This document shows, one piece after another, positions 34,647 through 43,766 of a DNA stretch of 64,000 bases. Source of the DNA: Vibrio sp. S9_S30 (GTDB lineage Bacteria > Pseudomonadota > Gammaproteobacteria > Enterobacterales > Vibrionaceae). Under the pieces are notes generated by a model. The model saw only the letters and a program-made list of their open reading frames with translations. It did not search any database and had not been told where the DNA came from. Each line of letters opens with the position of its first letter. Position 1 is the first letter of the stretch. Position numbers and translations under genes: made by a program. The DNA is taken from contig NZ_JAAUWT010000008.1 in assembly GCF_014694455.1 (NCBI RefSeq), forward strand, positions 178,730-242,729, written 5' to 3'.

Positions 34647-36725
34647 TTAGAAGTGTAATTCTATAGAAGCACCAATTTGGCGGGGTGCTTGTTTTAAAGG
34701 CTCATCAACTGCAGGTGCATAAGTGACGAGTGTTTTCTTTTGTGAATCCAATACGTTTGTCACGAATAGAGATGCACGACCACCATCAAATACATAGGCT
34801 AGCTGCGCATTTGACACCCAGAATGGGGCAATTTTTTGCGCCGCGCTGTTCTCTCTGTCTGAGAAGTACGAGCCAGTATAGTTAGCGTTACCACTCAACT
34901 CAAACCCATCGCCAAATGTATAAAGAGCACCGAATGTTCCAGTTAGAGAAGGAGCGCGAGGTAATTCTCGAGTCTTTCCACCTTGAAGTTCCGTCTCTTT
35001 ATACTCCGTTTTTAGCAAACCAATATTGGCGAATACTTCCAAATCGGTAGTCGCTAGCCAGCGAGTTCCAGCCTCGGCACCATATGAATTGGCTCCATCT
35101 ACATTTTCTACAAATACGTAGCCATCAGGCTTAGACTGTTGAATCTGCATATTATTGAAGTCGTTGTAGAACAAATTGGTAGTCAGCTCAACTGTACTGT
35201 CCTGCAAAAGGTGACGAGTGTAAATTTCGTAATTCCACATATCCTCCTTTTTGAAGCTATATGGCAGCATCGGTACTCTACGAGTTGGATTGAATGCCAA
35301 ACCAGCCCCACCAGAGTTATAACCCTTCGCGACCTTGAAACCGATAGTCTGAGTACTTTCTGGCTTGTACGCTACATCAAACTTAGGAAGGAATACTGTC
35401 GCAGTTTCATCATAATCAAGTGATAAAAGATCAACATCTCTTACTTTATTCTCTTTCTCAAACCTACCAGCAAAGGTTACATCAACTTGCTCAGTTGCAG
35501 AATAAGTCACTTCCGCAAACGCTGATTGAGTCTTTGTACTTCCCTCCATTGACGTTTCGCTAGTAGTAATAAATAGATCGTCTTGTTTAGAGCCAAAATA
35601 ACGTAAGCCCGCAAGAGCGACGATCTTGTCATCAAGTGAATGGTATTTAACCAAAGGCTCTATATGGAATTCCTTACCCTTGGTCGTAAAGTCCGCACGG
35701 CGACCCGTAGGGTCAGTTACACGATCATAACCAAACTTAGCGTATACAAGGTTATTTTCAATCGTCGTTGTGTCAGACAGTTTCCACGATACATTCCACG
35801 CCGTGCTTACACTGTTACTTTCGTAAATAGGACGCTCAGCAGGGTAATTTGGTCCCACCACATTTTCTGACTGAGGTGCACGGGTGTCCATGTAAGTCAC
35901 GGCTAAAGTGGATTTAAATCCTTCTAACGCTGAAGGTTCAAATAGAAACTTACCTCGAGCCGTTGTCGTTTCAACACGGCGTGAATCACCTGCTGGATCG
36001 TAAGATGCTAGGTCTAAATGGGATTTGCGTTTTTGCTGATCAACACTCAAACGGAACGCAAGCTCATCATCAAGGATAGGGGCAGAAATCATTGCTGCAG
36101 TTTGGGAATAGTTTTGTTCAGCTAGTGCCCCCTTAACAGCACTTTCAAAATGATACGTTGGATCTTTTGATTTCATCACTATGGCACCAGCCGAGGCATT
36201 TTGCCCTTGAACATAGCTTTGAGGACCAAGGTAAATCTCAGCTTGTTGCATATCCCATAGAGAACGTGGACCAAATGCAATCTCAGAATAAGTTAAAGAT
36301 CGACCATCAATAGAAAGGTTTAAACGTGGGGCTGTACCTGCAAAACTTGCTGCGCCTCCAACAGATGGTCCTGAGCCATCGAGACCACGAATAGTCGGTA
36401 AGCTATTTCCTTTACCAGTATCCACAATGTTTGGAGTGATCTGAAGTAAATCCGCGATCTCCGTTGCACCTGGTGTCGTGTTGATGCGATCTTCATCATA
36501 CACTTCAACACTCGAGCCAGTGTCGTAAATAGAGCGCTCTGTTTTTTCACCAATTACGGTGACAACAGAAATAGTACCTTCTTCAGAATTTGCTTCGTTT
36601 TTATTATTTGTTTCTGCAAATGCCTGACCACCCACGCAGAGTCCCATAATAAGTGCAGATAAGGTGCGCAATTTGAATGTTTTGTTTCCTATTACATTCA
36701 TCTGCACTGGACGTAATGCTGTCAT
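34647..36725 (-). CDS. TonB-dependent outer membrane receptor for the ferric siderophore
   Basis: A 692-residue TonB-dependent receptor. A signal peptide ends near AFAETNN (residue 38). A TonB box-like stretch ISVVTVIGE follows. The plug domain has IADLLQITPNIV and LPTIRGLDGSGPS near residues 90-120 and LNLSIDGRSLTYSE near 135. The C-terminus IGASIELHF ends in Phe, as usual for outer membrane barrels. By context it imports the ferric form of the siderophore made here, as VuuA or ViuA do. Ribosome site aaggag precedes the ATG. Fur boxes lie about 300 bp upstream. Confidence 0.92.
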   Translation of the reverse strand: MTALRPVQMNVIGNKTFKLRTLSALIMGLCVGGQAFAETNNKNEANSEEGTISVVTVIGEKTERSIYDTGSSVEVYDEDRINTTPGATEIADLLQITPNIVDTGKGNSLPTIRGLDGSGPSVGGAASFAGTAPRLNLSIDGRSLTYSEIAFGPRSLWDMQQAEIYLGPQSYVQGQNASAGAIVMKSKDPTYHFESAVKGALAEQNYSQTAAMISAPILDDELAFRLSVDQQKRKSHLDLASYDPAGDSRRVETTTARGKFLFEPSALEGFKSTLAVTYMDTRAPQSENVVGPNYPAERPIYESNSVSTAWNVSWKLSDTTTIENNLVYAKFGYDRVTDPTGRRADFTTKGKEFHIEPLVKYHSLDDKIVALAGLRYFGSKQDDLFITTSETSMEGSTKTQSAFAEVTYSATEQVDVTFAGRFEKENKVRDVDLLSLDYDETATVFLPKFDVAYKPESTQTIGFKVAKGYNSGGAGLAFNPTRRVPMLPYSFKKEDMWNYEIYTRHLLQDSTVELTTNLFYNDFNNMQIQQSKPDGYVFVENVDGANSYGAEAGTRWLATTDLEVFANIGLLKTEYKETELQGGKTRELPRAPSLTGTFGALYTFGDGFELSGNANYTGSYFSDRENSAAQKIAPFWVSNAQLAYVFDGGRASLFVTNVLDSQKKTLVTYAPAVDEPLKQAPRQIGASIELHF

Positions 36726-37182
36726 CTAAAATTCTCCTTAACTAAGCATTAACAATTGGCGCACCCAAATACGATTTATCAAAAAAAGCCAAATTGGAGA
36801 TTATTCAAATGAGTGAAAAGGCGATGGACTCTTTAACGGAGTATTCGACCAGACTTCCTTGTGACTTTCATTAACCACTACGTGACGTAATTGAATGCGA
36901 GTATTCCGGCGAAAATCGTTTCTCAGATAGAGCGATAGTGGCATCAGAAAATGTTGTTATCTTTTTTCTATCTGTTGCTTGACGAATTCAGTTCCGTACT
37001 CTATCGATACCATGCGTAAATGTAAAGCATTCTCATTTATGATTTGTAATAATTATCATTAGTATTTTAGTGACTCATCTAGGACATCGGATCCTATAAA
37101 GACAATGCAACGTTAGGCAGAGTGAGCGCCTGCCTCATTTTTAGGGTGGAATAATGCATGAAGGTAGAGTGGATAGCTGACG
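36726..37182. promoter_or_regulatory. Long leader of the TonB receptor gene with two Fur boxes
   Basis: No gene. It contains Fur boxes at 37019-37038 (aatgtaaagcattctcattt, identical to 19463-19482) and 37046-37062 (gtaataattatcattag). If these control the receptor, the untranslated leader is near 300 bases, which is long; I see no clear riboswitch in it. Confidence 0.7.
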
Positions 37183-38460
37183 TCAGTTGGTATTACGGTG
37201 AAACAATATGGCACACAAAAAGTCCTTGAGCCCATTGGCGTGCGTGTCGACTAAGGACTGAGGGTATAAGGCAGATTCTCCCTCAATCAATAAGCTCATG
37301 CCGGATGCATCTTTTGACGATCGAAAGGTAATATTAAACCCATCCGCGATACCACCAGCAATGACTTGGTGCTTTGTCTGGCATAAGTGAAAATTAGGTG
37401 GGTCGAAAGGCAATATGTTGATAAAGGGTGACAAGAAATAGTGGCCACCTTCAGATATATTTTTGTTCTCTAGCCTGTATCGACCATGAGAGTACAGTTT
37501 TCTTAACTCTTTTACGGATCTTACAAGATAATCGTCAATACTCTCAGTCTGCTTAACACAGACTCTATAAGGTATGGCATTGACCATTAAGGCAGGCGTA
37601 TTCGCGCAAGGGTTTCCCATTCTATTCATAAAGGGTATCCATACTGGCAACACATCACCTTTTCGTCGTTCCGTGCTTTGAAAAAAGGAATATAAATACG
37701 CAGAAGTGAGGAGCAATAAAATATCCGTCCATCCAATCATGAGCTTTTTAGATAAAGTGAGCAATGAGGTGCCTAATTTGTCCGACAGCAGCAACGTATT
37801 TGCGACTGTATCGAAACATGAACGATCACTTTTTACTTTTTCAAGGGTGGACTTTTCGATATATTCTTGCCAGAACGCTTCGTCTAGACCAAAACGTTTG
37901 CCCGTCAGATAATCATGATCTTCTTTGATATAAGTATCGAGCCCTTTGTATGCCGCAGGTGGCGCATCTTCCGTTAAAAAGCTGCGATATAGGGTTGCAC
38001 ACCTATTCTCAATTAAGTTCATGCTGTAACCATCTACGGCAATATGATGCGCTCGCGAATACCACACGCGTTTTTCATCCGATAGTAGATACAGCCTTTG
38101 CAAAGATAGGGCAGAATTGGTCAAGTTAATGGGTGTATTTGCATCACTTGCCATCATCTCGTTAGCCAAGTCTTCATTATTTGGCTTTGTTCTTAGATCG
38201 ATCACTTCTACATTCGAACTCGGCGGAGGGGTAACAGCTTGATATGGGTACGATTCACCTTCCTCCATTTTGAACGATAAGTTCAATACGTCTGCTTCAC
38301 TAACGGCTTGACGAATAGCACGCAACAATAATTTATGATCGCAATGACCAATAATTTCAATACGGTGGGCAACGACAGATCCAGCACGATCAGGATGATG
38401 TAAGAACTCATCCCAATAGGATTGCTGCGCATTGGTGAGTGGGTACCAAACTTGGCTCAT
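37183..38460 (-). CDS. Free-standing condensation enzyme (VibH-like amide synthase)
   Basis: A 425-residue single condensation domain. The active site motif is intact: SRAHHIAVDGYSMNL near residue 135. The N-terminus YPLTNAQQSYWDEF is the usual C1 motif, and DVLPVWIPFMNRMGNP lies near residue 275. VibH of V. cholerae is such a stand-alone domain and joins DHB from the aryl carrier to norspermidine, without a carrier-bound acceptor. By analogy this makes the first aryl-polyamine amide. Start 38460 has taagga eight bases before it. A Fur box at 38639-38657 lies about 180 bp upstream. Confidence 0.9.
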   Translation of the reverse strand: MSQVWYPLTNAQQSYWDEFLHHPDRAGSVVAHRIEIIGHCDHKLLLRAIRQAVSEADVLNLSFKMEEGESYPYQAVTPPPSSNVEVIDLRTKPNNEDLANEMMASDANTPINLTNSALSLQRLYLLSDEKRVWYSRAHHIAVDGYSMNLIENRCATLYRSFLTEDAPPAAYKGLDTYIKEDHDYLTGKRFGLDEAFWQEYIEKSTLEKVKSDRSCFDTVANTLLLSDKLGTSLLTLSKKLMIGWTDILLLLTSAYLYSFFQSTERRKGDVLPVWIPFMNRMGNPCANTPALMVNAIPYRVCVKQTESIDDYLVRSVKELRKLYSHGRYRLENKNISEGGHYFLSPFINILPFDPPNFHLCQTKHQVIAGGIADGFNITFRSSKDASGMSLLIEGESALYPQSLVDTHANGLKDFLCAILFHRNTN

Positions 38461-38638
38461 TGTGGTTTCCTTACCTGAATGAACCTCAGTTTGGGATAAG
38501 CGGCGCAGCGACACTCTCTTCGAATATCACGACTTCATTTAAGTGCAATAGGTTTTCTATTAGGCTTTCTTATCCTTGGCTGAGGTTAATTGAATATAAC
38601 CAAAAACCGTCAGATAATACCAACACAGCAATAAAACT

Positions 38639-38657
38639 CAATGAGAATCATTTTCAA
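38639..38657. promoter_or_regulatory. Fur box upstream of the VibH homologue
   Basis: caatgagaatcattttcaa, a good match to the iron box. It sits between the vibH-like start and the end of the next gene. Confidence 0.8.
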
Positions 38658-38663
38658 TTTTAC

Positions 38664-39113
38664 TTATATCACCAATGCTACGCCATGAAATGCGACGACG
38701 CCGATGGTCAACCTTGTTCTAAGGGCGTTGTAACCTTTCGCATTATTTTCATTTTCAGACTTTCTCAACGTGGCTTCAGTAAACCATACCGCCACATAGC
38801 CAAAAGCCAACATAAACAAAGAGATCCAATCATTATTAGGTGATTGCAACAAAACAGCCCATGCAATAAAGGTGAAAGAGTTACTCAGCAGCATCCCATT
38901 TCGGCTCAATGCATGAGAGAAATGATCAATGGCATTTCCCCACAAAGCGCCGGATAAAAAACTCAATATAATCGCACTGTACGTTACAAAAAGCCTCAGC
39001 GGGGAATGCCCAAACAGCGAAATATCCGCCACTATCAGTATCAAACAACCAAGAAAGGGCAAAAGCCCCAAATACCCAAGCCCCATCATAATGTGTCGCG
39101 GTGTCTGTTCCAT
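38664..39113 (-). CDS. DUF3429 family membrane protein
   Basis: A small inner membrane protein of about 149 residues with four or five hydrophobic segments (for example GLGYLGLLPFLGCLILIVAD near residue 10). LSGALWGNAIDHF and a tail rich in charged residues are visible. It resembles the DUF3429 family, whose function is not known. Several in-frame ATGs lie close together; 39113 has ggag at proper spacing. There is no obvious link with the siderophore genes. Confidence 0.7.
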   Translation of the reverse strand: MEQTPRHIMMGLGYLGLLPFLGCLILIVADISLFGHSPLRLFVTYSAIILSFLSGALWGNAIDHFSHALSRNGMLLSNSFTFIAWAVLLQSPNNDWISLFMLAFGYVAVWFTEATLRKSENENNAKGYNALRTRLTIGVVAFHGVALVI

Positions 39114-39382
39114 CATCCACTCCATTCGGTCAATTTTCTAATTGATCCAATAATAGACAAACCTGAAGAAAGTCACGAGAAAGAGAGCATTAAGCCTCCA
39201 CTTAGAATCATTTTTGGAGCACTGAGATCGTAAAGAGGGGCGGTAAGGCATATTTGTGAAGCGACACTTTCCCTTGATGCTTCATTTCCTTGCCCTTAAT
39301 GCACACGGTCTTGGATTATTTCGCGTTCAGCTCTAGGGTTGACTATACTCCTATCATGACACTATTGAGATTGGGTTAATAA

Positions 39383-40321
39383 ATGCGTCGGCATTTTTGG
39401 CATTACTTTTTCATTTACCTTGCTGTTTGGAACATTTTCAACGTCGCGAATGCAGATATTCGCATGAAGGATGGTCATTACATCGAAAACGATTTACCCG
39501 TAGGTACCCAACTTCCCGTTCAGGTTTGCAGCGAATCTTGGGCGCCTTTTTACTACGAAGCACCCCAGACGCCAAGTGCAAAAAATGCAAACAAACAAGC
39601 CAGTAGTAAGGTCGTTGGTGTCAATATAGACATATTAGAAGCGGCAGCGAATCAGCACCAGTATCAATTTCAGTATAAACTCATGCCTCATAAGCGCTGC
39701 CTTCACAATTCGCAAAAGTTTGGTCACGAGCGCCAGTTTGAAATCACCACCGACGCCACATACAGTGAAGAGAAAGCAAAAGAGTTCTACTTCATTGGCC
39801 CCATTTACTCTCTTTCCCGCGCCATATTCTATTCTAAAGACGAGTTTCCAAAAGGGCTGTTTAATCCAATGTCAGGGCATAGGCTTACAACGCTGCGCGA
39901 AATGAAGCATTTCGAAGTGTGTGAGGCAGATGGGCGGGTCATTGAAAATTACATCGAAAAACACACTCATATCGATGACGAGATCGTTTTATTACACAAA
40001 GCTGGGCTCAATAGTATGCTCATGATGCTAAACCATGGTCGCTGTGAAATCATGGAAATTCCCGCCCCCATTGTCGCTGGTAGTATCACCGCTGGTGAGA
40101 TCACTATCCCCGATAACATCGCATGTCAGACACTGAATGAAGAGCATGTCAAATTTTACTTTTTGGTATCAAGACGTTCACCGAGGGCAGAACAACTTGT
40201 CACGAATATTAATCAAACGCTGATCAGCTTGAAGCAATCGGGTCGGTATGACGAAATCGTGAAGCGGTACTACGACGAGCTATACACTAAGAACAGCCAC
40301 ACTATCACCGATTGTTTCTAG
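39383..40321 (+). CDS. Periplasmic substrate-binding protein, family 3 type
   Basis: A 312-residue protein with a signal peptide (MRRHFWHYFFIYLAVWNIF, cleaved near NAD). It has the SBP-bac-3 pattern: VQVCSESWAPFYYE near residue 48, VVGVNIDILEAAANQH near 80, and a C-terminal INQTLISLKQSGRYDEIVKR. No ABC permease gene is adjacent, so it could be an orphan receptor or enzyme-like relative rather than a transport component. The last codons and stop form part of a 23-bp duplication. Confidence 0.78.
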   Translation: MRRHFWHYFFIYLAVWNIFNVANADIRMKDGHYIENDLPVGTQLPVQVCSESWAPFYYEAPQTPSAKNANKQASSKVVGVNIDILEAAANQHQYQFQYKLMPHKRCLHNSQKFGHERQFEITTDATYSEEKAKEFYFIGPIYSLSRAIFYSKDEFPKGLFNPMSGHRLTTLREMKHFEVCEADGRVIENYIEKHTHIDDEIVLLHKAGLNSMLMMLNHGRCEIMEIPAPIVAGSITAGEITIPDNIACQTLNEEHVKFYFLVSRRSPRAEQLVTNINQTLISLKQSGRYDEIVKRYYDELYTKNSHTITDCF

Positions 40322-40354
40322 AAGCGGTAATCGATGGTTTCTAAGAGTAATGAT
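40309..40354. repeat. Degenerate 23-bp duplication at the binding-protein 3' end
   Basis: cgattgtttctagaagcgg... at 40309-40331, containing the TAG stop (40319-40321), followed by a diverged copy at 40332-40354 starting cgatggtttctaaga. Confidence 0.6.
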
Positions 40355-40623
40355 GATAGAAGGACAAAGGCACCCAGGTAGATGTGGTAGTGAGTGGTAT
40401 AACAAAAAGAGCGGGATAGGCATGACCTCTCTAAAAAACGGCGACATGGCGTCCGCCGTTTAATACCGTCTATGGTGACTCTTCTTTTGATATGCGAAAA
40501 CGTCTACTACACAAAAGCTTCTACTGCACAAAAGCCTCTAACACATGAAAGCCTCCCGTGCTTTATTCCATCAGGTTGTGTAAGAAGCCCTCGCCTCCTA
40601 GATTGCAGACAGCAAAAGATGAG
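40322..40623. other. Intergenic region with terminator-like hairpin and tandem repeat
   Basis: No gene. aaacggcg (40436-40443) pairs with cgccgttt (40454-40461). Three 17-bp repeat units follow at 40501-40517, 40518-40534 and 40535-40551 (cttctactgcacaaaag type). Confidence 0.75.
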
Positions 40624-41268
40624 CTAACATTCAAAATGTTCATGATGAATCACCGACTCCAAGCTACTCCTAGGTAACCAACCCGCCGCTTCTAAGTCAG
40701 GTTTCTTTTTAAACTCATTGACATAACCGATACACAAATACGCGACAATGACCTTTCTTTCTGGAATACACAGCGTTTCTCTTAAAACCGCATCATTCAA
40801 AATGCTCACCCACCCTACCCCTAAGTTTTCAGCTCGCGCCGCTAACCAGAGGTTCTGAACCGCACATACTGTGCTATACAAATCCATTTCAGGTTTCACC
40901 GTTCTGCCGATCACTGTTGGTCCGTTTCGCTCTCTATCACAGGTCACACATATCCCCATGGGGGCTTCCATGATTCCCTCTAGCTTGAACGACTTGTATT
41001 GCGACTGCTTCTCTTTAGAAAACTGCTCCGCCGAATACGCATTTGCTTCTTCAAAATCGCGCTTTATCGCTGATTTTGTTTTTGGGTTCGTCACCAACAC
41101 AAAATCCCATGGCTGCGAAAACCCGACACTGGGAGCATGATGTGCAGCAGTAAGCACACGCATGAGCACCTCGTTAGGAATCGTATCTGGTTTAAAATCT
41201 CTGCGTACGTCCCGGCGGAAAAAAATGGTTTTGTAAACGGCTTCCCGCTCTTCTTGAGTTATATTCAT
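40624..41268 (-). CDS. bluB: 5,6-dimethylbenzimidazole synthase
   Basis: A 214-residue protein of the nitroreductase-like fold that resembles BluB, which breaks down FMN to make the lower ligand of vitamin B12. Shared marks are FFRRDVRRDFKPD near residue 18, HHAPSVGFSQPWDFVLV near residue 43 and LAARAENLGVGWVSIL near residue 142. No other cobamide gene is adjacent. It lies alone between repeat-bearing intergenic regions. Other nitroreductases are an alternative, less likely given the RRD and GFSQPW motifs. Confidence 0.85.
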   Translation of the reverse strand: MNITQEEREAVYKTIFFRRDVRRDFKPDTIPNEVLMRVLTAAHHAPSVGFSQPWDFVLVTNPKTKSAIKRDFEEANAYSAEQFSKEKQSQYKSFKLEGIMEAPMGICVTCDRERNGPTVIGRTVKPEMDLYSTVCAVQNLWLAARAENLGVGWVSILNDAVLRETLCIPERKVIVAYLCIGYVNEFKKKPDLEAAGWLPRSSLESVIHHEHFEC

Positions 41269-41735
41269 CGGTAATGACCTGTGTTTTTTTATTTATATGG
41301 CGTGCAGATTTATAGTAACGAGAAAGGAAGACAGCGTCAGTGGTCTTTGCTGGATCTTTACCATGTAACAAATTGATTATCTTGCATTGTTTGTCTCTTT
41401 GTCGCTTATCGTTGGTCGAAGACAAATAGGCTAGCGGTGACGTAGAACAAAAGAGATGGAAATAAATAAAAAGAGATAGGATGAAATAAAAAAGATGGAA
41501 GGAAACAAAACGCTTGCCATCGCAGGTGGGCTTCGGTAGGTTAAAAAGTGACTCACTATTCAGGTCTGTTATCCATGAACCCTTGTACTCTATCACTCTG
41601 GCTCCTTTCACTTATGCCAATCAGTCGGTAGTGTTTTCTATGTCTGGCTGTGAGTGATGCAGCCGGAATCCAACGCCATTTCTCACAGCCCAACGTTCTT
41701 ATACTCGGGAACGTTCTTACACTAGGGAAAGAGAA
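41269..41735. other. Intergenic region between bluB and the EamA exporter gene
   Basis: No convincing gene. It contains three A-rich units of about 20 bp (41447-41467, 41468-41487, 41488-41506) and an 18-bp duplication acgttcttatactcggga / acgttcttacactaggga at about 41693-41728 that reaches the ribosome site of the next gene. I did not find a credible B12 riboswitch. Confidence 0.6.
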
Positions 41736-42641
41736 ATGAGCACCACAGTAAAAGCAGAACCCTCCACCCAGTATCGACAAGGCATTATGTTTGCTTTGGC
41801 CGGTACCGCCATGTTTTCGATAAAACCGGTCTTAATCAAACTCGCTTACGATGTTGGTGGCGACGCCACGTCCATTATGAGCCTTAGGGCGCTCAGCTCT
41901 CTGCCCCTGTATCTGGTTATTCTTTTCTGGCTGTGTCGTAATCCAACCTCCAGACAGTCTCTTAGACAATTTGGTTGGCAAGCCGCGCTGGTAGGCGTAC
42001 TTGGCTACTACTTTGCCACCCTGCTAGATATCCTTGCGCTTGAATACATTTCTGCGCAACTAGAGCGCTTGGTAATTTTCCTTTTCCCCTCGCTTGTTGT
42101 CGCGATCAGCTGGATATTTATGAAGGAGAAACCTAAGCCGCAAACACTCACCGCTATTTTGTTGGGTTACGTCGGTGTCGCATTTATCGTAACGCACGAT
42201 ATGCAGTACATGGGAGAACAAGTCTGGTTGGGCAGTGCAATGGCAGCGGGTTCAGCCCTAATTTTTGCCATCTACCTAGTCCTGAGCAAAACACTCATTA
42301 GCAATATGGGTAGCCAACTCTTCAACAGCGTCGGTATGGCAAGCGCGGGGATCGCCATTATGGGTCAGCATTTCTACCAAGATATTGCGCTATCCGAACT
42401 CAGTTCAGAACTGATTGCTCTTGGCATCACCTTAGGGGTGTTTTGCACCGTAATTCCTTCCTATTTTGTGGCAGCAGCCATGGCTCGCTTAACCCCCTCG
42501 ACACTCAGTGTCACCAGCAACATTGGCCCTTCTATTACCGCGCTTTTTGCCGTCACTCTACTTGGCGAAGCCTTTACGATTTATCACGCAATCGGTATGG
42601 GTTTGGTGGTTTTCTCAGTGTGGCGGATAAACAAGAAATAA
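41736..42641 (+). CDS. EamA (DMT) family transporter
   Basis: A 301-residue protein with ten hydrophobic segments arranged as two EamA repeats (GIMFALAGTAMFSIKPVLIK near residue 14; the second repeat starts near 165 with VWLGSAMAAGSALIFAIYLV). Drug/metabolite exporters have this form. The substrate is unknown. The ribosome site gggaaag is made by the second copy of a short duplication. It ends at an intrinsic terminator. Confidence 0.85.
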   Translation: MSTTVKAEPSTQYRQGIMFALAGTAMFSIKPVLIKLAYDVGGDATSIMSLRALSSLPLYLVILFWLCRNPTSRQSLRQFGWQAALVGVLGYYFATLLDILALEYISAQLERLVIFLFPSLVVAISWIFMKEKPKPQTLTAILLGYVGVAFIVTHDMQYMGEQVWLGSAMAAGSALIFAIYLVLSKTLISNMGSQLFNSVGMASAGIAIMGQHFYQDIALSELSSELIALGITLGVFCTVIPSYFVAAAMARLTPSTLSVTSNIGPSITALFAVTLLGEAFTIYHAIGMGLVVFSVWRINKK

Positions 42642-42657
42642 GGCATCGCGTAGGCTT

Positions 42658-42693
42658 TTTGAATGACAAGACGCCCTTGTCATTCAAATTTTT
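42658..42693 (+). terminator. Terminator of the EamA gene
   Basis: Thirteen-base perfect stem tttgaatgacaag (42658-42670) with cttgtcattcaaa (42676-42688), five-base loop, T-run after. Confidence 0.92.
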
Positions 42694-42782
42694 CGAACAA
42701 CTCTCTCGAAGTCTTCCTATCTTCTTGATGGTGCCACCAGCCTATACTGAATCTATTAATCGCAGTTTATGAGAGGTGAAAT

Positions 42783-43628
42783 ATGTCCGCCAGAGAAATC
42801 CGTCAGATCATATCTTCAAAGGCAACATCCGATGGCGATGGCGTGAAAATTCGCCGTGTAGCTGGGTTCAACAATCAAGCATTTTCGCCGTTTTTGATGG
42901 TGGATGAATTGCAGTCCGACGACAAAAAAGACTACGTTGGTGGTTTTCCACCGCATCCACACAGAGGCATTGAAACCCTCACCTATATGATCGAAGGGCA
43001 TTTCCAACATCGAGATCACATGGGTAATGTGGGTGAGCTTAAAAGTGGTGGAGCACAATGGATGGCCGCTGGAAGAGGCGTGATTCACAGTGAAATGCCT
43101 ATAATGGAAGACGGCAACTTGCATGGCTTTCAAATTTGGATTAATCAGCCCGCGAAAGACAAAATGAAGCCCGCGCAATACTTCGATTTTCAGCCAGAAA
43201 TGGTGACGGAGTTTGATGCCGAAAATGGAAGCTTGATCCGGTTACTTGCTGGAGATTTGATCGTGAATGGCGAGACCTTACAAGGACCACTCAGCAAAAC
43301 GGGGGTACCTGCTACGGTAGCAGATTGGCGGGCGCCACAGCACGCTTCAGTCACGTTGGCAACACCGGCTGAATTTAACATGATGATCTATGCCTACAAA
43401 GGGGGGATTACTGTCGGTGAACGCCTGATTAAACAAGGTGACATGGCATTGCTGTCGGCTGGAGAATCCGTGGAAATACACTCGGACGGGCAAACAGGAT
43501 CTTTAATTTTTGCAGGGCAACCTATTGATGAGCCCATTGTTCATTATGGTCCATTTGTGATGAATTCGATGGACGAAATTGAACAAACTATCCGAGATTA
43601 TCAATCAGGGTTGTTCGATACATACTAA
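42783..43628 (+). CDS. Pirin family protein
   Basis: A 281-residue double cupin of the pirin family. Metal-binding residues are in GGFPPHPHRGIETLTYMIEG near residue 57 and GRGVIHSEMP near residue 98. Bacterial pirins include quercetin dioxygenases and redox-linked regulators; the exact role is not clear. It is a single gene. The stop is inside the first of three 15-bp repeats. Confidence 0.9.
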   Translation: MSAREIRQIISSKATSDGDGVKIRRVAGFNNQAFSPFLMVDELQSDDKKDYVGGFPPHPHRGIETLTYMIEGHFQHRDHMGNVGELKSGGAQWMAAGRGVIHSEMPIMEDGNLHGFQIWINQPAKDKMKPAQYFDFQPEMVTEFDAENGSLIRLLAGDLIVNGETLQGPLSKTGVPATVADWRAPQHASVTLATPAEFNMMIYAYKGGITVGERLIKQGDMALLSAGESVEIHSDGQTGSLIFAGQPIDEPIVHYGPFVMNSMDEIEQTIRDYQSGLFDTY

Positions 43629-43660
43629 CTCGGTACACACGAATTCGGTACGCACTAAGG
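43616..43660. repeat. 15-bp tandem repeat at the pirin 3' end
   Basis: cgatacatactaact (43616-43630, containing the TAA stop at 43626-43628), cggtacacacgaatt (43631-43645), cggtacgcactaagg (43646-43660). Confidence 0.85.
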
Positions 43661-43766
43661 CATGTGCAGATAAGACGTCAATATGCTCTTGAATATTCTG
43701 GCCCTTTACCTATTCTGGTCTCTTGGACATTCTTGCTCAAGAGACTGGTACGTATCGTATGCCCCC

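Noticed and set aside
41192..41611. Open frame of 139 codons on the minus strand
   Set aside because: Overlaps bluB in another frame and consists mainly of translated A-rich repeats.
41269..41735. Cobalamin riboswitch before bluB
   Set aside because: accactg near 41335 (minus strand) recalls a conserved box, but the rest of the B12-box pattern is absent.
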